A stretch of 64,000 nt of DNA from Sceloporus undulatus (taxonomy: Eukaryota > Chordata > Lepidosauria > Squamata > Phrynosomatidae), in contig NC_056527.1 in the NCBI RefSeq assembly GCF_019175285.1, positions 120,553,273 through 120,617,272 of the forward strand. The letters run 5' to 3'. This document shows positions 1 through 12,015 of the stretch, one piece after another (the first letter of the stretch is position 1; each line of letters opens with the position of its first letter). The translations under genes were made by a program, and so were the position numbers. The notes under the pieces were generated by a model. That model was not told where the DNA came from and did no database searches. It saw only the letters and a list, made by a program, of their open reading frames with translations.

Positions 1-1549
1 GCTTTGCTGAATGCCTCTGGTCTGAGTGAAACGATTTCAAAGCAGGTTGGAAGTCAAGGAGCCATGATTGTGTTGTTCCCAAGACCACATATGGCCACCT
101 TTTAATTGAAGGCAAGCTTTTGAACCCGTTGTCTTTAGGCGAGACAAAAAGTATAATGAAGAAAGGGGAATAACTGAGAAAAGCAAGTCCTCAAAGATGG
201 GGGAAAGAGGGGGAAGGTGAATTGAGGACAGGGAGAGTGTCAGGAGAAGAATGGCCCTATAAACCCACATTGAGAAGATGTTGAGTTGGTCCAGAAAATT
301 CCACCTTGATTCTCTTCTTCTCTCATTTATTCTTTGGGACTACCCTCACTGCGGAAAAAACACACACACAAACACACCAGGAATGCTTTGGCTTCCCGCT
401 GGGCAGGAATTGGCAATATAGTTTTGCTCCTTCCAAGTTTACAAAGTTGCAGTTGCAATTGGGATTGCAATTGCAAGTGAAATTGCAATTGCTGGTCTGC
501 TGGTTTACAGCATTGAAATTGCAGTTTCTTTCCTTGAGAGGCAAGCAAGATTTGAGCATGAAGTGCTGTTGCTCTAGATAGCAGTGAAAGGCTTAAGCCA
601 CTATATCTGTAAGAAACCATCCCATTTCACCCGCTGCCTCCAAGTCATTACTGTCTTCTTCTTCTTTTGGGAGAAGGTCTTCTGTCTCTGGTGCAGAGTC
701 CAAACGACGGACTCCCTCCTCCTCCTCCTCCTCCTCCTTCGTTCTGTGTTTTCCACTGGTGCATGCTGCCCAAATTAAGAAATGTCCGCTCTTAACTCCT
801 TATGAAACTTGGGACATTTTACAAAATGCAAAAATGAAACCAGCTTATTGTAAGTTTTATTTAACTTTTTCCTGGTGCTGTTTTGTTTGGTTTTTTAAAA
901 ACTTGCTGGGGTTGAAGACGGGGGGAGGGAGGGGGGATTCGAACTCATGTTCTCCGGCAAAGCTGGTGCTTTTAAAACACTGAATCACAACCGTTTAAAA
1001 CAACAACAACAACAACAACCCCTGACTCACAGGCAGAGCTGCATGTCTCTGAAGCCAGAATAAACCTTGACCGAAGCGTTAGGTAGCTAATGTTGGCAAG
1101 CAGGTCATTCTTAGTTAGGATCGAATTTACTCCACTTTGGAATCCTAACAACCAGGTTTAGGGGGGGATCTTACTTTCTTCGTCTTGGTTATTGATTGTA
1201 ACGGGAAAGGGTTGCATCGTGATGGCGGTGGCATCGTTTTCTATTGGCTGCGTGTCTCAGAGTTTGGGTACAGGTCTTTTTCCTCCCCGTAATATGGAAT
1301 ATCATTTTCCATAATACGGAAAAAGTCATCCTTTGCTGGGAAAATGCCCAGTTAATTGATGGAGGTTCCTATTAGGGTTTTGATGCTCCCTGATGGATCT
1401 GTAGAAACAAACAGATGAAGGATGGGATTGTCTTGAAATCCTTGAAAGCATCTTGAAATGGGGACCGGCTTGGAATAGGCGCCAGCGGGGCTCGCGGGAA
1501 GACGTAAGACGCTTTTTACGTTTCTTAGTTTACTACGGGTCTTTCTGTA

Positions 1550-1550
<1 letters not shown>

Positions 1551-1586
<36 letters not shown>
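1551..1586. repeat. (AAT)n microsatellite
   Basis: About twelve uninterrupted AAT units inside the presumed 3' UTR. Confidence 0.95.
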
Positions 1587-1587
<1 letters not shown>

Positions 1588-1732
1588 TCTGGCTTTAACA
1601 GGCTGATAAATGCGTTCAGGTGCAGAAGGTCCAAAGATCCAACCTGTTAGAGATCTGGACTCTTGTGATTCCTCCGCCGCCTTCTGCACTTAACAGGTGC
1701 CTTTCGAGAAGCTGGAAAAAGATGGCTTGCAA

Positions 1733-1734
<2 letters not shown>

Positions 1735-1768
<34 letters not shown>
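1735..1768. repeat. (AT)n microsatellite
   Basis: A run of alternating T and A of about 34 bases. Confidence 0.95.
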
Positions 1769-1769
<1 letters not shown>

Positions 1770-3066
1770 GACGAACACAAACCCGCCTTGTAGATATAGC
1801 CTTCCTGTATTAGGGAACCTTGCTCACTGACCCAGGAAAACAGGATCTCTCTTCAGCAGCATCCTGAGTGTTTTTTGTGGTTCTGGTTTTAAACTGTAAA
1901 TAGAAAAGAAAAGGAAAAAAGAAGAAGAATTTTTTTAAAAAGAAAAAAGCACTTTCACCGAGATTTAAAAGGAAAAAAACTCCCCAATAACTTGAAGAGC
2001 ATTATGTTTTAAAGCAGATTATGGCAGGAAAAGAAAAGAAAATGTAAATAGAGACAAAATTATTTAACAGGCTTTTTTCCGTCCCGAATGGTTTTTGTTG
2101 TTGTCCGTTTCCTTTCTTTACTCTACTCCGTAAAATCACTTTGGTTTCTCAAGGAAGATCAAGGAAGCCTCATTCGTTTTGAATGCATGCCTCCCTCCCA
2201 GAATATCAGAGTAGCCCAGAACAGTCCCAAGCCAGGTCTATAGGAAATGGTCCTGGATGCACTTTTCCTGGTGCGGATTCAATATCGATTTCAGCCGGGT
2301 TTAGCAAAACCATGCCTTATTGTCTTGCCTAAACTGATCCCTTCAGATTGCAGTCAGGAAATCACATTGAGCCTGGCCTTTAAAAATACCCTTGATCATT
2401 AAAAGTTTGCAAGATGTAGACATTTATTGCATAAGGGAAACTTAGTTCCAGGTGAGTCTGCTCCCTCTTATGCTGCTATTCTTCATGCAAGGAGAATATT
2501 GTTTAACATTCATCAAAATTGGGAGGTTTTTTAAATGAGAGGTTCCCGTTTGCAATGTGAAGTGTTGCAGAGATAGGCGGCCTGTCTTTCAACATTTGCG
2601 GTGTCAAATCCATCAAATCGCCGCAAAACTCAGCCCTTCCACCTTTGCAAACTCAGTTAATGTCTCTTTGTTTTTGGCTGAAGTGAAATTGGTTCACTTG
2701 GCCAGCTGAAGTTGTTATGGGTGAAACGTTGGACCTAAACCTCTTCCCCAAAATCATATCAAGGTTTTCTTCTTTGCTTCTGTTGTTTCATCGTTTGTGT
2801 CTTGTTTGAGAGATGTTTGCAAGGGAAGCTTGGATGAGTAAGAGGTTGGCTTGAGATGAGAGTAAGAGGCTGCAATAGGTGTAAGAAGGGAGCGGAATGC
2901 ATTTGTGGAATGCAGAATCCCATCCACCATTTCAGCTTCTCTTGCAGGATTTCTGTAGAGATGTCCAATCGTGGCACATTCACCATTTGAGAGAGAGAGA
3001 GAGAGAGACGGTGACTTTGTGATCCCTGGGGAAATAAGACATTTTCATGTAGAGCCATGTTCCTCA

Positions 3067-3272
3067 TAGGCTGCGTCCGCACTGCAGAAATAATCCAGGT
3101 TTGACACCACTTCGACTGCCATGGCTCAGTGGTACCAAGTCCCAGGATTTGTAGCTTGTTGTGACACTAGAGCTCTCTGTCTCACCAGACTACAAATCCC
3201 AGCATTCCATAGCATTGAGCCATGAAAGTGGTGTCAACCTGGATTATTTCTGCCATGTGAATGCAGCCTAAG
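3067..3272. mobile_element. Foldback MITE, family 1 (about 205 bp)
   Basis: The left half contains GCAGAAATAATCCAGG, CCATGGCTCAGTGG and GGATTTGTAG. The right half carries the reverse complements (CTACAAATCC, CATTGAGCCATG, CCTGGATTATTTCTGC). The whole copy can fold into one long hairpin. At least seven more copies lie in this window, so it is a high-copy non-autonomous DNA element, typical of squamates. No transposase is present. Confidence 0.8.
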
Positions 3273-6200
3273 AAACAAAAGGCTTGGTGCTCAGAGTGGG
3301 ACCTAGGAACGGTTCCATATTTCGCCTGCGTCTGTTTACATTGCTTTTCAGAATAGGAACCAAGACAAGGAGAGAAATGAATTAAAAAGCCCAAACCCTT
3401 TAATGACTCTTTCCTTTCTTCCAGGACCAAGTTCCCTTCATAGCGGTGCAAGTCCCAAAATGGTTTAAACTGGAAAATCGTTTGTCTGTATTGCGGATAT
3501 AAGCAAGGCAATATCTTCCTTTATTTCAGCATAGATGGGCTTCTACTGCAAGACCTCAGGCCTAGATGCATATATGTACATATATACAATTGGTTGGTTG
3601 TGCCAGTCATTTGCCTGTATGTTTCTGACCCTGGCAATGCCAGTATTAAACCTATAGCAAACATATACGGAATGCCATCAGAATAGGACACACACATCGC
3701 ACAGATTGTATAGACACACAGAGAGAGACACTGACATAAACATAAATTTATTGAATGGATCCTTTTATTGTATAACAGCAAGGAGGTGGCAGTCTGAGGT
3801 TGTTCTCACACTACTTACTACAACCTACCTCTAATCTTAGTTGTGATGGAGGAAAAAGTATAATGGCATGCTCCAGAACTATGCACACAGGTTGCTCCAC
3901 CTTTGCGACTGGAAGCCTGTGTCCCTGGCTCCTGCCTTTTGCCTGCTTTAGCCCCAGACAATTACGGCTACTGTATTAAGTTTAAAAAATGGTGCAAGAC
4001 TCAAGCATGATGTGTTTGCGCATGTGTTTGCAAGTGAGAACTCAAGGTTGTCCCAGCCATTGAGGTGGTGCTAGTATGTCCTTAGAAAACGATGCTTTTC
4101 CTGAACTAGGAGTAGCAGGTTTCCTTACTTTCTGAGAGCTGTTTCACTCTCACTTTGCACTTGCGACCGGTGTTTAAATCCCCGCCGGACGTCCGACTTT
4201 GTGGTGTGGGAAATGAATGCCATGGGCTTCATGCCCCTCTTTGGAGGAAAAAGAAAATCCAAAGAAAAGGACTACTTTTTAATCTATTTATTGTTTGCTG
4301 TAGCCCTTTCCTTTTGAGCTGAAGTGTCCCAAGGCAAACCGACCTCCATGCGCCACTTGCGATCGCTTTTTAAATACTCTTTTTGGAAGATCTGAGGACG
4401 CAAACAGCCACAACAGCCATCGAACGCGGTGCTAAAATATTCCATATTTCCTAGGGGAGAAACAAAAACCCTTGACGCAAGGGTTCATTTCTGCCGGTCT
4501 GGAAGGGCTTGGCAAATGCCCATTCACTTCTCTAGAGGAAGATTTGGGGTTGGTACTTGCGTTCTCTTCCCAAACCTCTTCTCTCCATCAGTGGTAATGC
4601 TTTGCCTTCGCTCTGTGACACCGGACGGCGTGTGTTGAGAAGATTTGGGGGCCGTTTCCATGAAGGAAATATTCCAGGGCCAAATCACAGAGAGGTGCAA
4701 AGAAACCTCTGTAAACAGTTTCTCTCTCGTCTAGGCGATCCGACAATAAGGGCTCACTGCCTGCAGATACGATGCATGTTTTCCATGCAGTCTTGTGTGT
4801 TGCATTGCATTGCCTTCGGTCTTGCTCTGTTGTGATGCGCAGACGGTTGTGGAGCTTTTTAGCAAGAGCATGTTGCCATATACTGTATCAGGTTGAGAGA
4901 GCTCTCCTTTCCTCCGTCCGCGTCCCATCGGACAAAGAGAGGAAGGGAGCAGAGGCCCTGGAGCTGCTCTAATCACTGACCAACTCATGCCAGAGCGCGC
5001 TTTTTGGGCCATTTTATAACAAAAAACCAACCCAAATCTTATTAATGAAATGGTGCTACTGTATCTTGGTGGGTTCCTTTACAAACAAACAAAAAGTTGT
5101 TGGCTTTTTACTACTTAACCATTTTTGGTCCAGATTCCCTCTTGCCGAGGTGCTACTAGAGATGTAAAAAACAGAGAGAACAGAACATTTCTGCGGTTTT
5201 AAATCTTTGCAAGCTTCAAGCGTCTCCGCTGGGTCTGTGTCCGTAATGGACTGCGACGTAATTTTGAGCTTGTTTACACGCGCGTAGGCCGTGACGCGGG
5301 CACAAGCGCCATGTTTGCACCTAGGACCAGCTCCTCAGCTCAAGGTCTGACGCAAGGAGGTGGCTTTGTTTACTCATTGAGTAGCCCAGCCGGGTCTTCC
5401 CTTGACGGGAATGGAGGCTGACCGAGCTCATTTTGGTGCAAAAACCGGACGCCTTGAGCGAGTAAAACGGAGATGCTGTCTTTAGGAAATGGAAGATGCG
5501 ATGCTACGGACGACCGTAGTTAGCATTAACCCTTGTGCCAGTTTAGCATGGTGCAGTTGCATAACCCTGTGTGCTAGGGATTAATATCCTTATCCTCATT
5601 ATTATTCTTATTATTATTCTTATTATGCAAAAATAAACAAAATATGGGTGCTGCATTGAACTTCTGAGGTCACTCCAAGACAGAGCAGCTATTTCGTCTT
5701 TGCTCTCATCCGGCTTTGCTTGCATGCTTGCCTTTATTGTTATGCAACAAATGGGTCCCGGTCCTGCTTCCTTCCCTTCCCTTGTTGAACCACATTTACA
5801 CCTTGGTGTAAACAGATTGTTGATTCGGAGCATGGGCCCAGCCTGTTGGAAGGGTGCAGATGTCTATAGGGAGGTGGGAGCCAGGATCTAACCACATGCG
5901 GGGTTTTAGTCTAATGCGCCAGCTTCATTTTGCTACTTTTATGACGTTTTTTAAATTGTGTATTTACTAATTGTGAGTAGTTGAGTCTGAAGGTTTTACA
6001 AAAGGCTCTTTTGGTGCTATTTATTTCCCATCTCTCTTTCTCTTTCTCTCTCTCTCTCATTCACTCGCTCACTCTCTCACTCACAAGACTTCTTATATAA
6101 TAGATATGTGTGTAAAAGCCAGGGTTTTGTCATATAATAAGCTTGTTGTTACCACAATACATAACAAAAAATACCTCAAAAAACAGAGTATTGTGGCAAC

Positions 6201-6789
6201 CTGTGATTTCAGCTGTATAGCTAATGGAATGGATACAGATATTATTAATAGTTCAGTTACGTATTTTACTATTTACAACACTGTATTTCACATCTTAGAA
6301 ACTGTATGGCCTTTTAAATCCTATTCTTGGGCAACCTCTCGTTTTTAAAAGATTGCAGAATCAGGAGGAATAAAGAGCCAAGAAAGAGGCGATCTGGGAG
6401 CCCCATTGTGTCTCAAGAGGAGAATGTTGTCCCTGTGAGAAAACACATTTACAAGTAATGTTTCAAACCATCGATATTATCAGTGATCAGTTGCTTCTGG
6501 GATTAAGAATCCGGTGCTTTTGAACAAGAAGGTTCTCAAATGGGGCAAAACAAACATTTCCAAGGGAGCCTTTCTGTTTTGGATCTGGGAACGGCAGGAT
6601 TTTGGGTTGATTCATTGAACTCTGAGCAAAATTAGTTTTCAGAGATAGTACCTGATTAGATTGCTCTGTGAATCTCCCACAATTAAGAAAAGAACAGATG
6701 GAACAGATTGTTGGGACACAATCCGTCACATTTTGGCGGCGGATGGGACCAGATCCAAGGGTTTATTTCCTTTATTTCCAGGCGTTGGA

Positions 6790-6890
6790 CTTGCGTAACC
6801 CTCCAGATGTTGGACTACAACTCCTAGCAGCCCCTTATCCAACATAGCCAAGGGTAAGGAATGCTGGGACGTGTAGTCTTCGGGTTGCAT
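6790..6890. repeat. Interspersed foldback repeat fragment
   Basis: CCTCCAGATGTTGGACTACA on the left is answered by an imperfect inverted counterpart (TGCTGGGACGTGTAGTC) on the right. Related pieces occur at about 18,635 and 18,935. Family name not certain. Confidence 0.5.
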
Positions 6891-7795
6891 GACTCCCACT
6901 GTATAGTATCCTACTTTTTAATATTTGGGACTTTTAAGCATGGCAAATGGTAAATGTTCCGGTGATCAGCAAAAGGTGCGCATCCCTGGGATCCTCCATG
7001 AAAGAAGCTTATCTTGGAAAGCAATGAGGATTTTTATGGATAAGATCCGTATTTTGGGGCCCTCCCTAAACCTTTGTTTTTGGAACCTGTTTCCGCAGAC
7101 GCTCACACACTTTGCCTAAGAATAGAATAGTAAAGCTAATGGCCAAATCCATTTTTTCTGTTCAGGGATATATCTCTTTTTTTAAACAAGTGGTTTTATT
7201 CTGGATTGCCGTTCTCTCTTTCTCCAGTTGTTTTGGGGTTTACTGACCGCTCTTCAGCCTTTGGAAGATGTCTGTTGTCCGGCTGGCTTTTGGCACTCTC
7301 ATTTTGGATGGATTTTCACGTGTATTAAAACAAATCAGGAGCATAAACCTGTCTTTTTGAAATGCTTTTAATCTAAGAGAAGGGAGAAGCGGTGGGTCAG
7401 ACGGGGCAGACTGGCTCTTCTTTAGCGAACGGCAGGCTGTGACTTCTCCACGGATTTGGTTTTGCGTCTCTTCCGAATTAAACCTCGGTTCAATGGGACG
7501 ACCCCCCATTCCCCCATTTGGGACCAGACTTGAAAAATTCCTTTGTTGATTTGTAATTGTGGCTACTTGAAATGAAGTTCTATCTGGGGCTGGTTGGCAA
7601 ATGGTAGATTTACAATAAGGCAATAGGACTTGTGTATTAAACTGTAGATATCCTTAGTAAATCTATGCTGATAATTTTATTTTGTATAATTTCCCCTTGT
7701 ATTATTTTAACCCCGATTTCACTCTCCTTCCGCCTCTTCAGCGTCTTCTTGGCAGAATTATTTTTAGGATGCCTAAAGATTGCAAGTATGGATCC

Positions 7796-7835
7796 TTCCT
7801 TCCTTCCTTCTTTCTTTCTTTCTTTCTTTCTTTCC
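7796..7835. repeat. (CTTC/CTTT)n microsatellite
   Basis: Pyrimidine-only tract of TTCC units grading into TTTC units, followed by a short C run. Confidence 0.9.
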
Positions 7836-7950
7836 TCCTCCCCCCCCCCCTTGGTCCTTTTGATTTTTTAATTTGTATTTTATTATGTTACACAACCGAC
7901 TGGTTTGTGAAATGTATTATTCCTGATATCTTTAAACTATTGTGGGTGTT

Positions 7951-7956
7951 TTAATA
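7951..7956 (+). terminator. Poly(A) signal AATAAA
   Basis: A canonical hexamer in the context GTTTTAATAAATTTTA, followed by a T-rich stretch. It is the best plus-strand cleavage signal in the first 8 kb and lies just before a block of interspersed repeats, so it probably ends the upstream transcript. Confidence 0.45.
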
Positions 7957-8324
7957 AATTTTATATTTATTTTTTGCACTCAAATCCAGTCTGTATTTTT
8001 TCCAGATGAGGATTCATTGTGGGATTCATATTTCGCAGGAGGCCCATATAAAGCATCCTCTGGTCCTTAGGCACCAAATGCACCTGAGGAAGTGGACCTC
8101 AGTCTGTGGAAGTCCATACTGCTGATTTATTTCTTTCACTTGGTCTCAAAGGTGCTGCAAGATCTCTTTACGTACTGATTCTACAGACTAACATGGCTAT
8201 ATCTCTGAATAATAATAATAACAATAACAATAATAATAATGTGCATCTGAGGAAGTAGACTGAAGTCTAGGAAAGCTCCTGCTGCCAATGTCTTTCTTTC
8301 AGTTAGTCTCAAAGGTGCTACAAG

Positions 8325-8366
<42 letters not shown>
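8325..8366. repeat. (ATT)n microsatellite
   Basis: Fourteen or so ATT units inside the second repeat copy. Confidence 0.95.
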
Positions 8367-8368
<2 letters not shown>

Positions 8369-8411
8369 GATTAAAATAATACAAGATCTCTCTTTACGTA
8401 CTGATTCTACA

Positions 8412-8459
8412 GATGGCCCTTGCGGTCTCTTCCAACTCTATGATTCTATGATTCTATGA
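8412..8459 (+). mobile_element. CR1 LINE 3' end
   Basis: GGTCTCTTCCAACTCTATGA followed by repeated GATTCTAT octamers, the known CR1 tail that lacks poly(A). It is severely 5'-truncated. Confidence 0.75.
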
Positions 8460-9021
8460 GGCTCCGTCCCTGAATAATAAAGTAATAGTAATGTGCATCT
8501 GAGGAAGGAGACTTGAGTGTCTGGAAGCCCTGCTGCCAACTTCTTCCTTCCAGTGAGTCTCAAAGGCCTCTCTGATTCTACATTCTGATCCTACAGACTT
8601 AACATGGCTGTGTCTCTGAACCCTGGCCCTTAGGCTGAGGCTGAAGACCCCAGAGAGTGACACACATTTCCCTCACATCCCAGCCTTTGAGAAGAGCTCT
8701 CCAGTGTCTTGATGATCCCTGCTGTCCCCCAAAAGGAGCCCAGGCCTTGGGCAGCTCCCTTCTTGGGGCAGATTCCTGCAGGTTATGGACAGTCCCTTCC
8801 AAGTTCCAGCTCTAAAATCCTAGGGTTCTTTAATGTTCACACTAAGCCTGGATTGAGAGCCTCACAGGCAGCTGTCTCTCTGGACCCAGACTCCTGTCCT
8901 TCCTCCTAATGGCCTTTTAGGGCCCATTCATGGCTATAGTTAGTTATTCCACTCTATAATTATAACTATATCACTTTTATTGCCTTATGGCTGCATCCTA
9001 GAGGGGATACTCTTTGCTTTT

Positions 9022-9206
9022 TATATCTCTATGTTCCCCAAGAAGAGTTCCGATAGGCGGCCTGGGGCGCTGACGTCACACCCCAGCGACGCCTCAAAAG
9101 AGCTCGGAATCCGAGGCGCTTCTCTCTATACTTTCCTATCTCTATGTTTACGGAGAGAGGCCTGAGGCGCTTGGCAGGAGCCGTGACGTCATATCCCGGC
9201 GACGCT
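9022..9206 (+). promoter_or_regulatory. BOLA3 promoter with a duplicated CRE unit
   Basis: Two perfect palindromic CREs, TGACGTCA, lie at 9,071-9,078 and 9,184-9,191. Both sit in longer matching blocks: TATCTCTATGTT on the left, then CCTGGGGCGC or CCTGAGGCGC, then the CRE, then CAGCGACGCC or CGGCGACGCT. The unit of about 73 bp (9,022-9,094) therefore recurs at 9,134-9,206, 113 bp away. It stands directly before the BOLA3 start codon in GC-rich DNA with no TATA box. CREB/ATF-family binding is expected from the motif but not shown. Confidence 0.6.
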
Positions 9207-9216
9207 GTGTGCCGTA

Positions 9217-9963
9217 ATGGCCGCCAGAGTTGCTAGGATGGCGGCTGGAGGAGGAGGGAAGGTCGGTGGCGGCGGCGGCGGCTTTGGGGCTGAGGGCGAA
9301 GGAGTGGGCCTCGCTTTGCCCTTTCCCCGGCGGAAGGGAGGCTCTTTCCTCCGCCATTAGGGGTCTTTCGCAGCCGGGCTGGGGCTTGGGGAGAGACCCT
9401 TTCCTTGGACTCCAGCCACTCCCCCAAATCCCAGGCCCTGGAAGAAGTCACTTCCACCCACCAGTCCCCGAAAGTCACACTTCCACGATGTCAGGCCCTG
9501 AGGAGAACGGGGCGAGGAAAGACCCCCAGCCCCCTTTTTTGGCACTGACGCCCCAAGTCCCCTGGAAAAGTAACTTTTCCAAAGAAGGCCTTGAAGAGAC
9601 CTGGGTGCCTCCCCTAAATTCCCAGGCCCCGGAAAAAGTCACTTCCACCCACCAGTCCCCGAAAGTCACACTTCCACGATGTCAGGCCCTGAGGAGAACG
9701 GGGCGAGGAAAGACCCCCAGCCCCCTTTGGGACTGTGGCTCCCCAAATCCCNNNNNNNNNNTGGCCCTGGAAAAGTAACTTTCCCCCAGCTCTCTAGAGT
9801 AACCTTTCCAAGACGAAGTTCCCTGTTTTGGGACTGTGACTCCCCCAAATCCCCTGGCCCTGGAAAAGTAACTTGCGCTCAGCCCTGAGGGAGGAATGCA
9901 CTACAATGGAGGCTGTAAACCCCAGACTCTTGGCCTGTGGATTCAGCCATCCATGGTGTTGTC

Positions 9964-9996
<33 letters not shown>

Positions 9997-11935
9997 CTAA
10001 ATCTAAACCTAAAAAGCCGACCTTGGTTCTGTTGCTTTATATCCACTCTGCCGCTGCGCATAACGGGACGTGAGCATCCAGAGATTCTGGCACCCGCAGG
10101 GGATCCTAGGCCCAAACCCAGCGGATGCCAGCGTTAGAGAGGAGCCATGCTCTGCCATGGAGAGAAGGTTGCTGCGGTGCGTTAAGAGGACACTTGCATG
10201 GCTTGCTGTGCTCTCTTTTTATACTAACAAGCATTGCTTTCCTTTGCCATTAGATCCGTCTCCTCCTACGCAACGCATTGCGGACCTTTGCTTCACAGAC
10301 GGATGGAGAAGTCAGAGTGGCGCAGATCCTGAAAGAGAAGTTTCCTCAGGCCGCTGCTATCAAAGTCGTCGATATATCAGGTGATTGATTGGCAGGCGGT
10401 CAGAACACTTGTTGCTGCAGGCCTTTCTGTGATCCTGCCCAGGTAGTTCTGCTCTGAACCCACAAGTCACCCGTGGATAAACATTTTGAGTGGGCTTTCC
10501 TGACCCTTCCCTGCCTTTTCATTCTGAGACTTAGCTGTAGCTTCATTTGTTAAAAGGGAGCATTATTTTAGTATACAGAATTTTGAGGAATTGGCTTCTT
10601 TGGCTGGATCTACGCTGCAGAAATAGTGCGGTTTGATACTATATTAACTGCCCTCACTATGGAACTCTTTGTGGTTTTGTGAGATAGCTAGTCTTCTCTG
10701 GTGCCATGATTTCATAGGATGCAGCCATGGCAGTTAAAGCAGTGTCAAACTGGTTTAATTCTGCAGTGTGGCAGCAACCTCTATCCTTTGAATCTTAACC
10801 CTTTTGTTAAGATTAAGGGTTGGCATTTTGAACCTGTCAGGAAATTTGTGAATCCTATGGGTTTAGGCCTTAGTTTAGAGATCTGGTGGATCCTGTGATG
10901 GCTGGATTAGGCCCATGATCTGGAGCCCAGGCAGGCGACACTACATAAATGATGCACTGTGCATGCTCCTTGGTGAAGGCTAGGGATGTTTTTCTAATGA
11001 GGCCTCTACTGTTAAGGTACCTTCCCTGAATGATCCTGTGAAGAGATCCCACCCCTTTTCCAGTCAAAAGGCCGAGTTCAGAGTTAAAGCGCAGGAAGGG
11101 ATTTGTCAAGGCTTGTAAGAATGCAATTCCTTGTTGCATGAGCCAGTGGTAAGTTCAAATCCTTTTTTCTCAAGGTGGCTGTGGAGCAATGTATGAAATT
11201 CATATAGAGTCTGAAGAGTTTAAGGAAAAGAGAACAGTGCAGCAACATCAAATGGTCAATGAGGTAAGTAGGATGCCATATTCTGGGGTGCCTTTTCTTC
11301 TGTGCAAAACAGATAAAAGGTGTTTTTGTGTAAAATATACTTTAGCTACCAGCTTTGAAAGACCAGTGTTTTAATGCAGTGCTGGTTTCCTTCTGGTTGC
11401 CTCAAGGTCCAGGGTTCTGAGTTCCATGCCTTTTCCAGGGCGCTTGGTCTTTGCTGGTTAAGTGACCCCAATCCCTGTGTTTTCAACTGTCTCACATGGT
11501 CTAATCTTAGCCAAGAAGATCAGACACAAAAGGCGAAATGAGATACATAGGCTGTGTCCAAAGGATGGTTGTCGTGATTTGATCATTTTGATTTCTAGTG
11601 AGAGTTCAGGCTTTATTTGCTCTCATGCCCTTCTGTCTTTTTGACAGTCCTTGGTATCAAAAGAACTCTCTTCCAGCACTACATTTCAGATCCACTGATT
11701 TCCTTCCTGTTAGCTTTCTTCGCTGGCCAACTTTCACCAATCATGCTTAGAAACTGGAGACACATATGGCATGGATAGAATATCCCGACTTTGGTATTCT
11801 TTTGTGTATATTCTGAGATTTCCTGCCTTTACATAGTTTCTTTTTAATACCTTCTTCTTCTAGGCCCTAAGTGAGGAAATTAAAGCAATGCATGGACTAC
11901 GGATATTCACTTCAGTCCCCAAGCGTTCAAGCTAG
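9217..11935 (+). CDS. BOLA3: BolA family member 3, mitochondrial Fe-S cluster delivery factor
   Basis: Four coding exons: 9,217-9,261, 10,254-10,380, 11,175-11,263 and 11,864-11,935. The phases fit and give 110 residues, against 107 that I recall in human. BOLA3 works in the mitochondrial matrix with GLRX5 and NFU1 to pass 4Fe-4S clusters to lipoate synthase and respiratory enzymes. Exon 2 begins with a basic leader-like stretch (RLLLRNALRTFASQT), then EVRVAQILKEKF. Exon 3 has GGCGAMYEI with the family cysteine, and EEFKEKRTVQQHQMVN. Exon 4 has the conserved histidine in MHGLRIFTSVPKR and ends SS. Exons 2 to 4 are secure. Exon 1 (MAARVARMAAGGGGK) is chosen because its phase fits, but its donor AAG|GTCGGT is weak, so the first 15 residues are less certain. 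Confidence 0.92.
9418..9875. repeat. Minisatellite in BOLA3 intron 1 with an assembly gap
   Basis: A block containing CCACGATGTCAGGCCCTGAG recurs 191 bp apart (about 9,485 and 9,676). Shorter CCCAAATCCC..GGCCCTGGAAAAGTAACTT subunits recur through 9,870. Ten Ns at 9,752-9,761 interrupt the array, so its true length is unknown. Confidence 0.75.
9752..9761. other. Assembly gap (10 N)
   Basis: Ten Ns inside the BOLA3 intron 1 minisatellite; the array is probably collapsed. Confidence 0.99.
9961..9996. repeat. (TG)n(TA)n compound microsatellite
   Basis: A TG run passing directly into a TA run in BOLA3 intron 1. Confidence 0.95.
10602..10782. mobile_element. Foldback MITE, family 1
   Basis: Inverted halves with CTGCAGAAATAGTGCGGTTT on the left and AACTGGTTTAATTCTGCAG on the right, in BOLA3 intron 2. 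Confidence 0.7.
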
Positions 11936-12009
11936 GATTGGCTGGCGACAGGTTGGATTTGTGGATTTCGGGATTTGTTGGGGCATTGAGGAGAGGCCTT
12001 TGGGTGCGT

Positions 12010-12015
12010 AATAAA
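12010..12015 (+). terminator. BOLA3 poly(A) signal
   Basis: AATAAA 75 bases after the BOLA3 stop codon, in GCGTAATAAAGCC. It implies a very short 3' UTR. Confidence 0.75.

Larger units (their letters stand above)
1..7980 (+). other. Probable 3' UTR of an upstream plus-strand gene (gene not seen)
   Basis: No coding exon can be recognised here on either strand. The DNA is rich in A/T runs and short unique sequence, with relatively few old repeats compared with the rest of the window. It ends in a canonical AATAAA at about 7,951 in a T-rich context, after which repeats begin. That fits the tail of a long 3' UTR read on the plus strand. In mammals the neighbours of BOLA3 are TET3 and MOB1A; either could own this UTR, and nothing here decides between them. 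The open frame at 7,240-7,623 (-) has no family resemblance. This is an inference from composition and the poly(A) signal. Confidence 0.4.
8071..8622 (+). repeat. Three tandem copies of one SINE-like repeat
   Basis: Three head-to-tail partial copies start at about 8,071, 8,240 and 8,492. Each has a GCATCTGAGGAAGTAGACT-like start, then GTCTCAAAGGTGCTGCAAGA, then a GATTCTACAGACTAACATGG-like end. (AAT)n and (ATT)n tracts sit between and within the copies. The middle copy is broken by a CR1 3' end. The motif is a common reptilian interspersed repeat; I do not have its library name. Confidence 0.65.
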
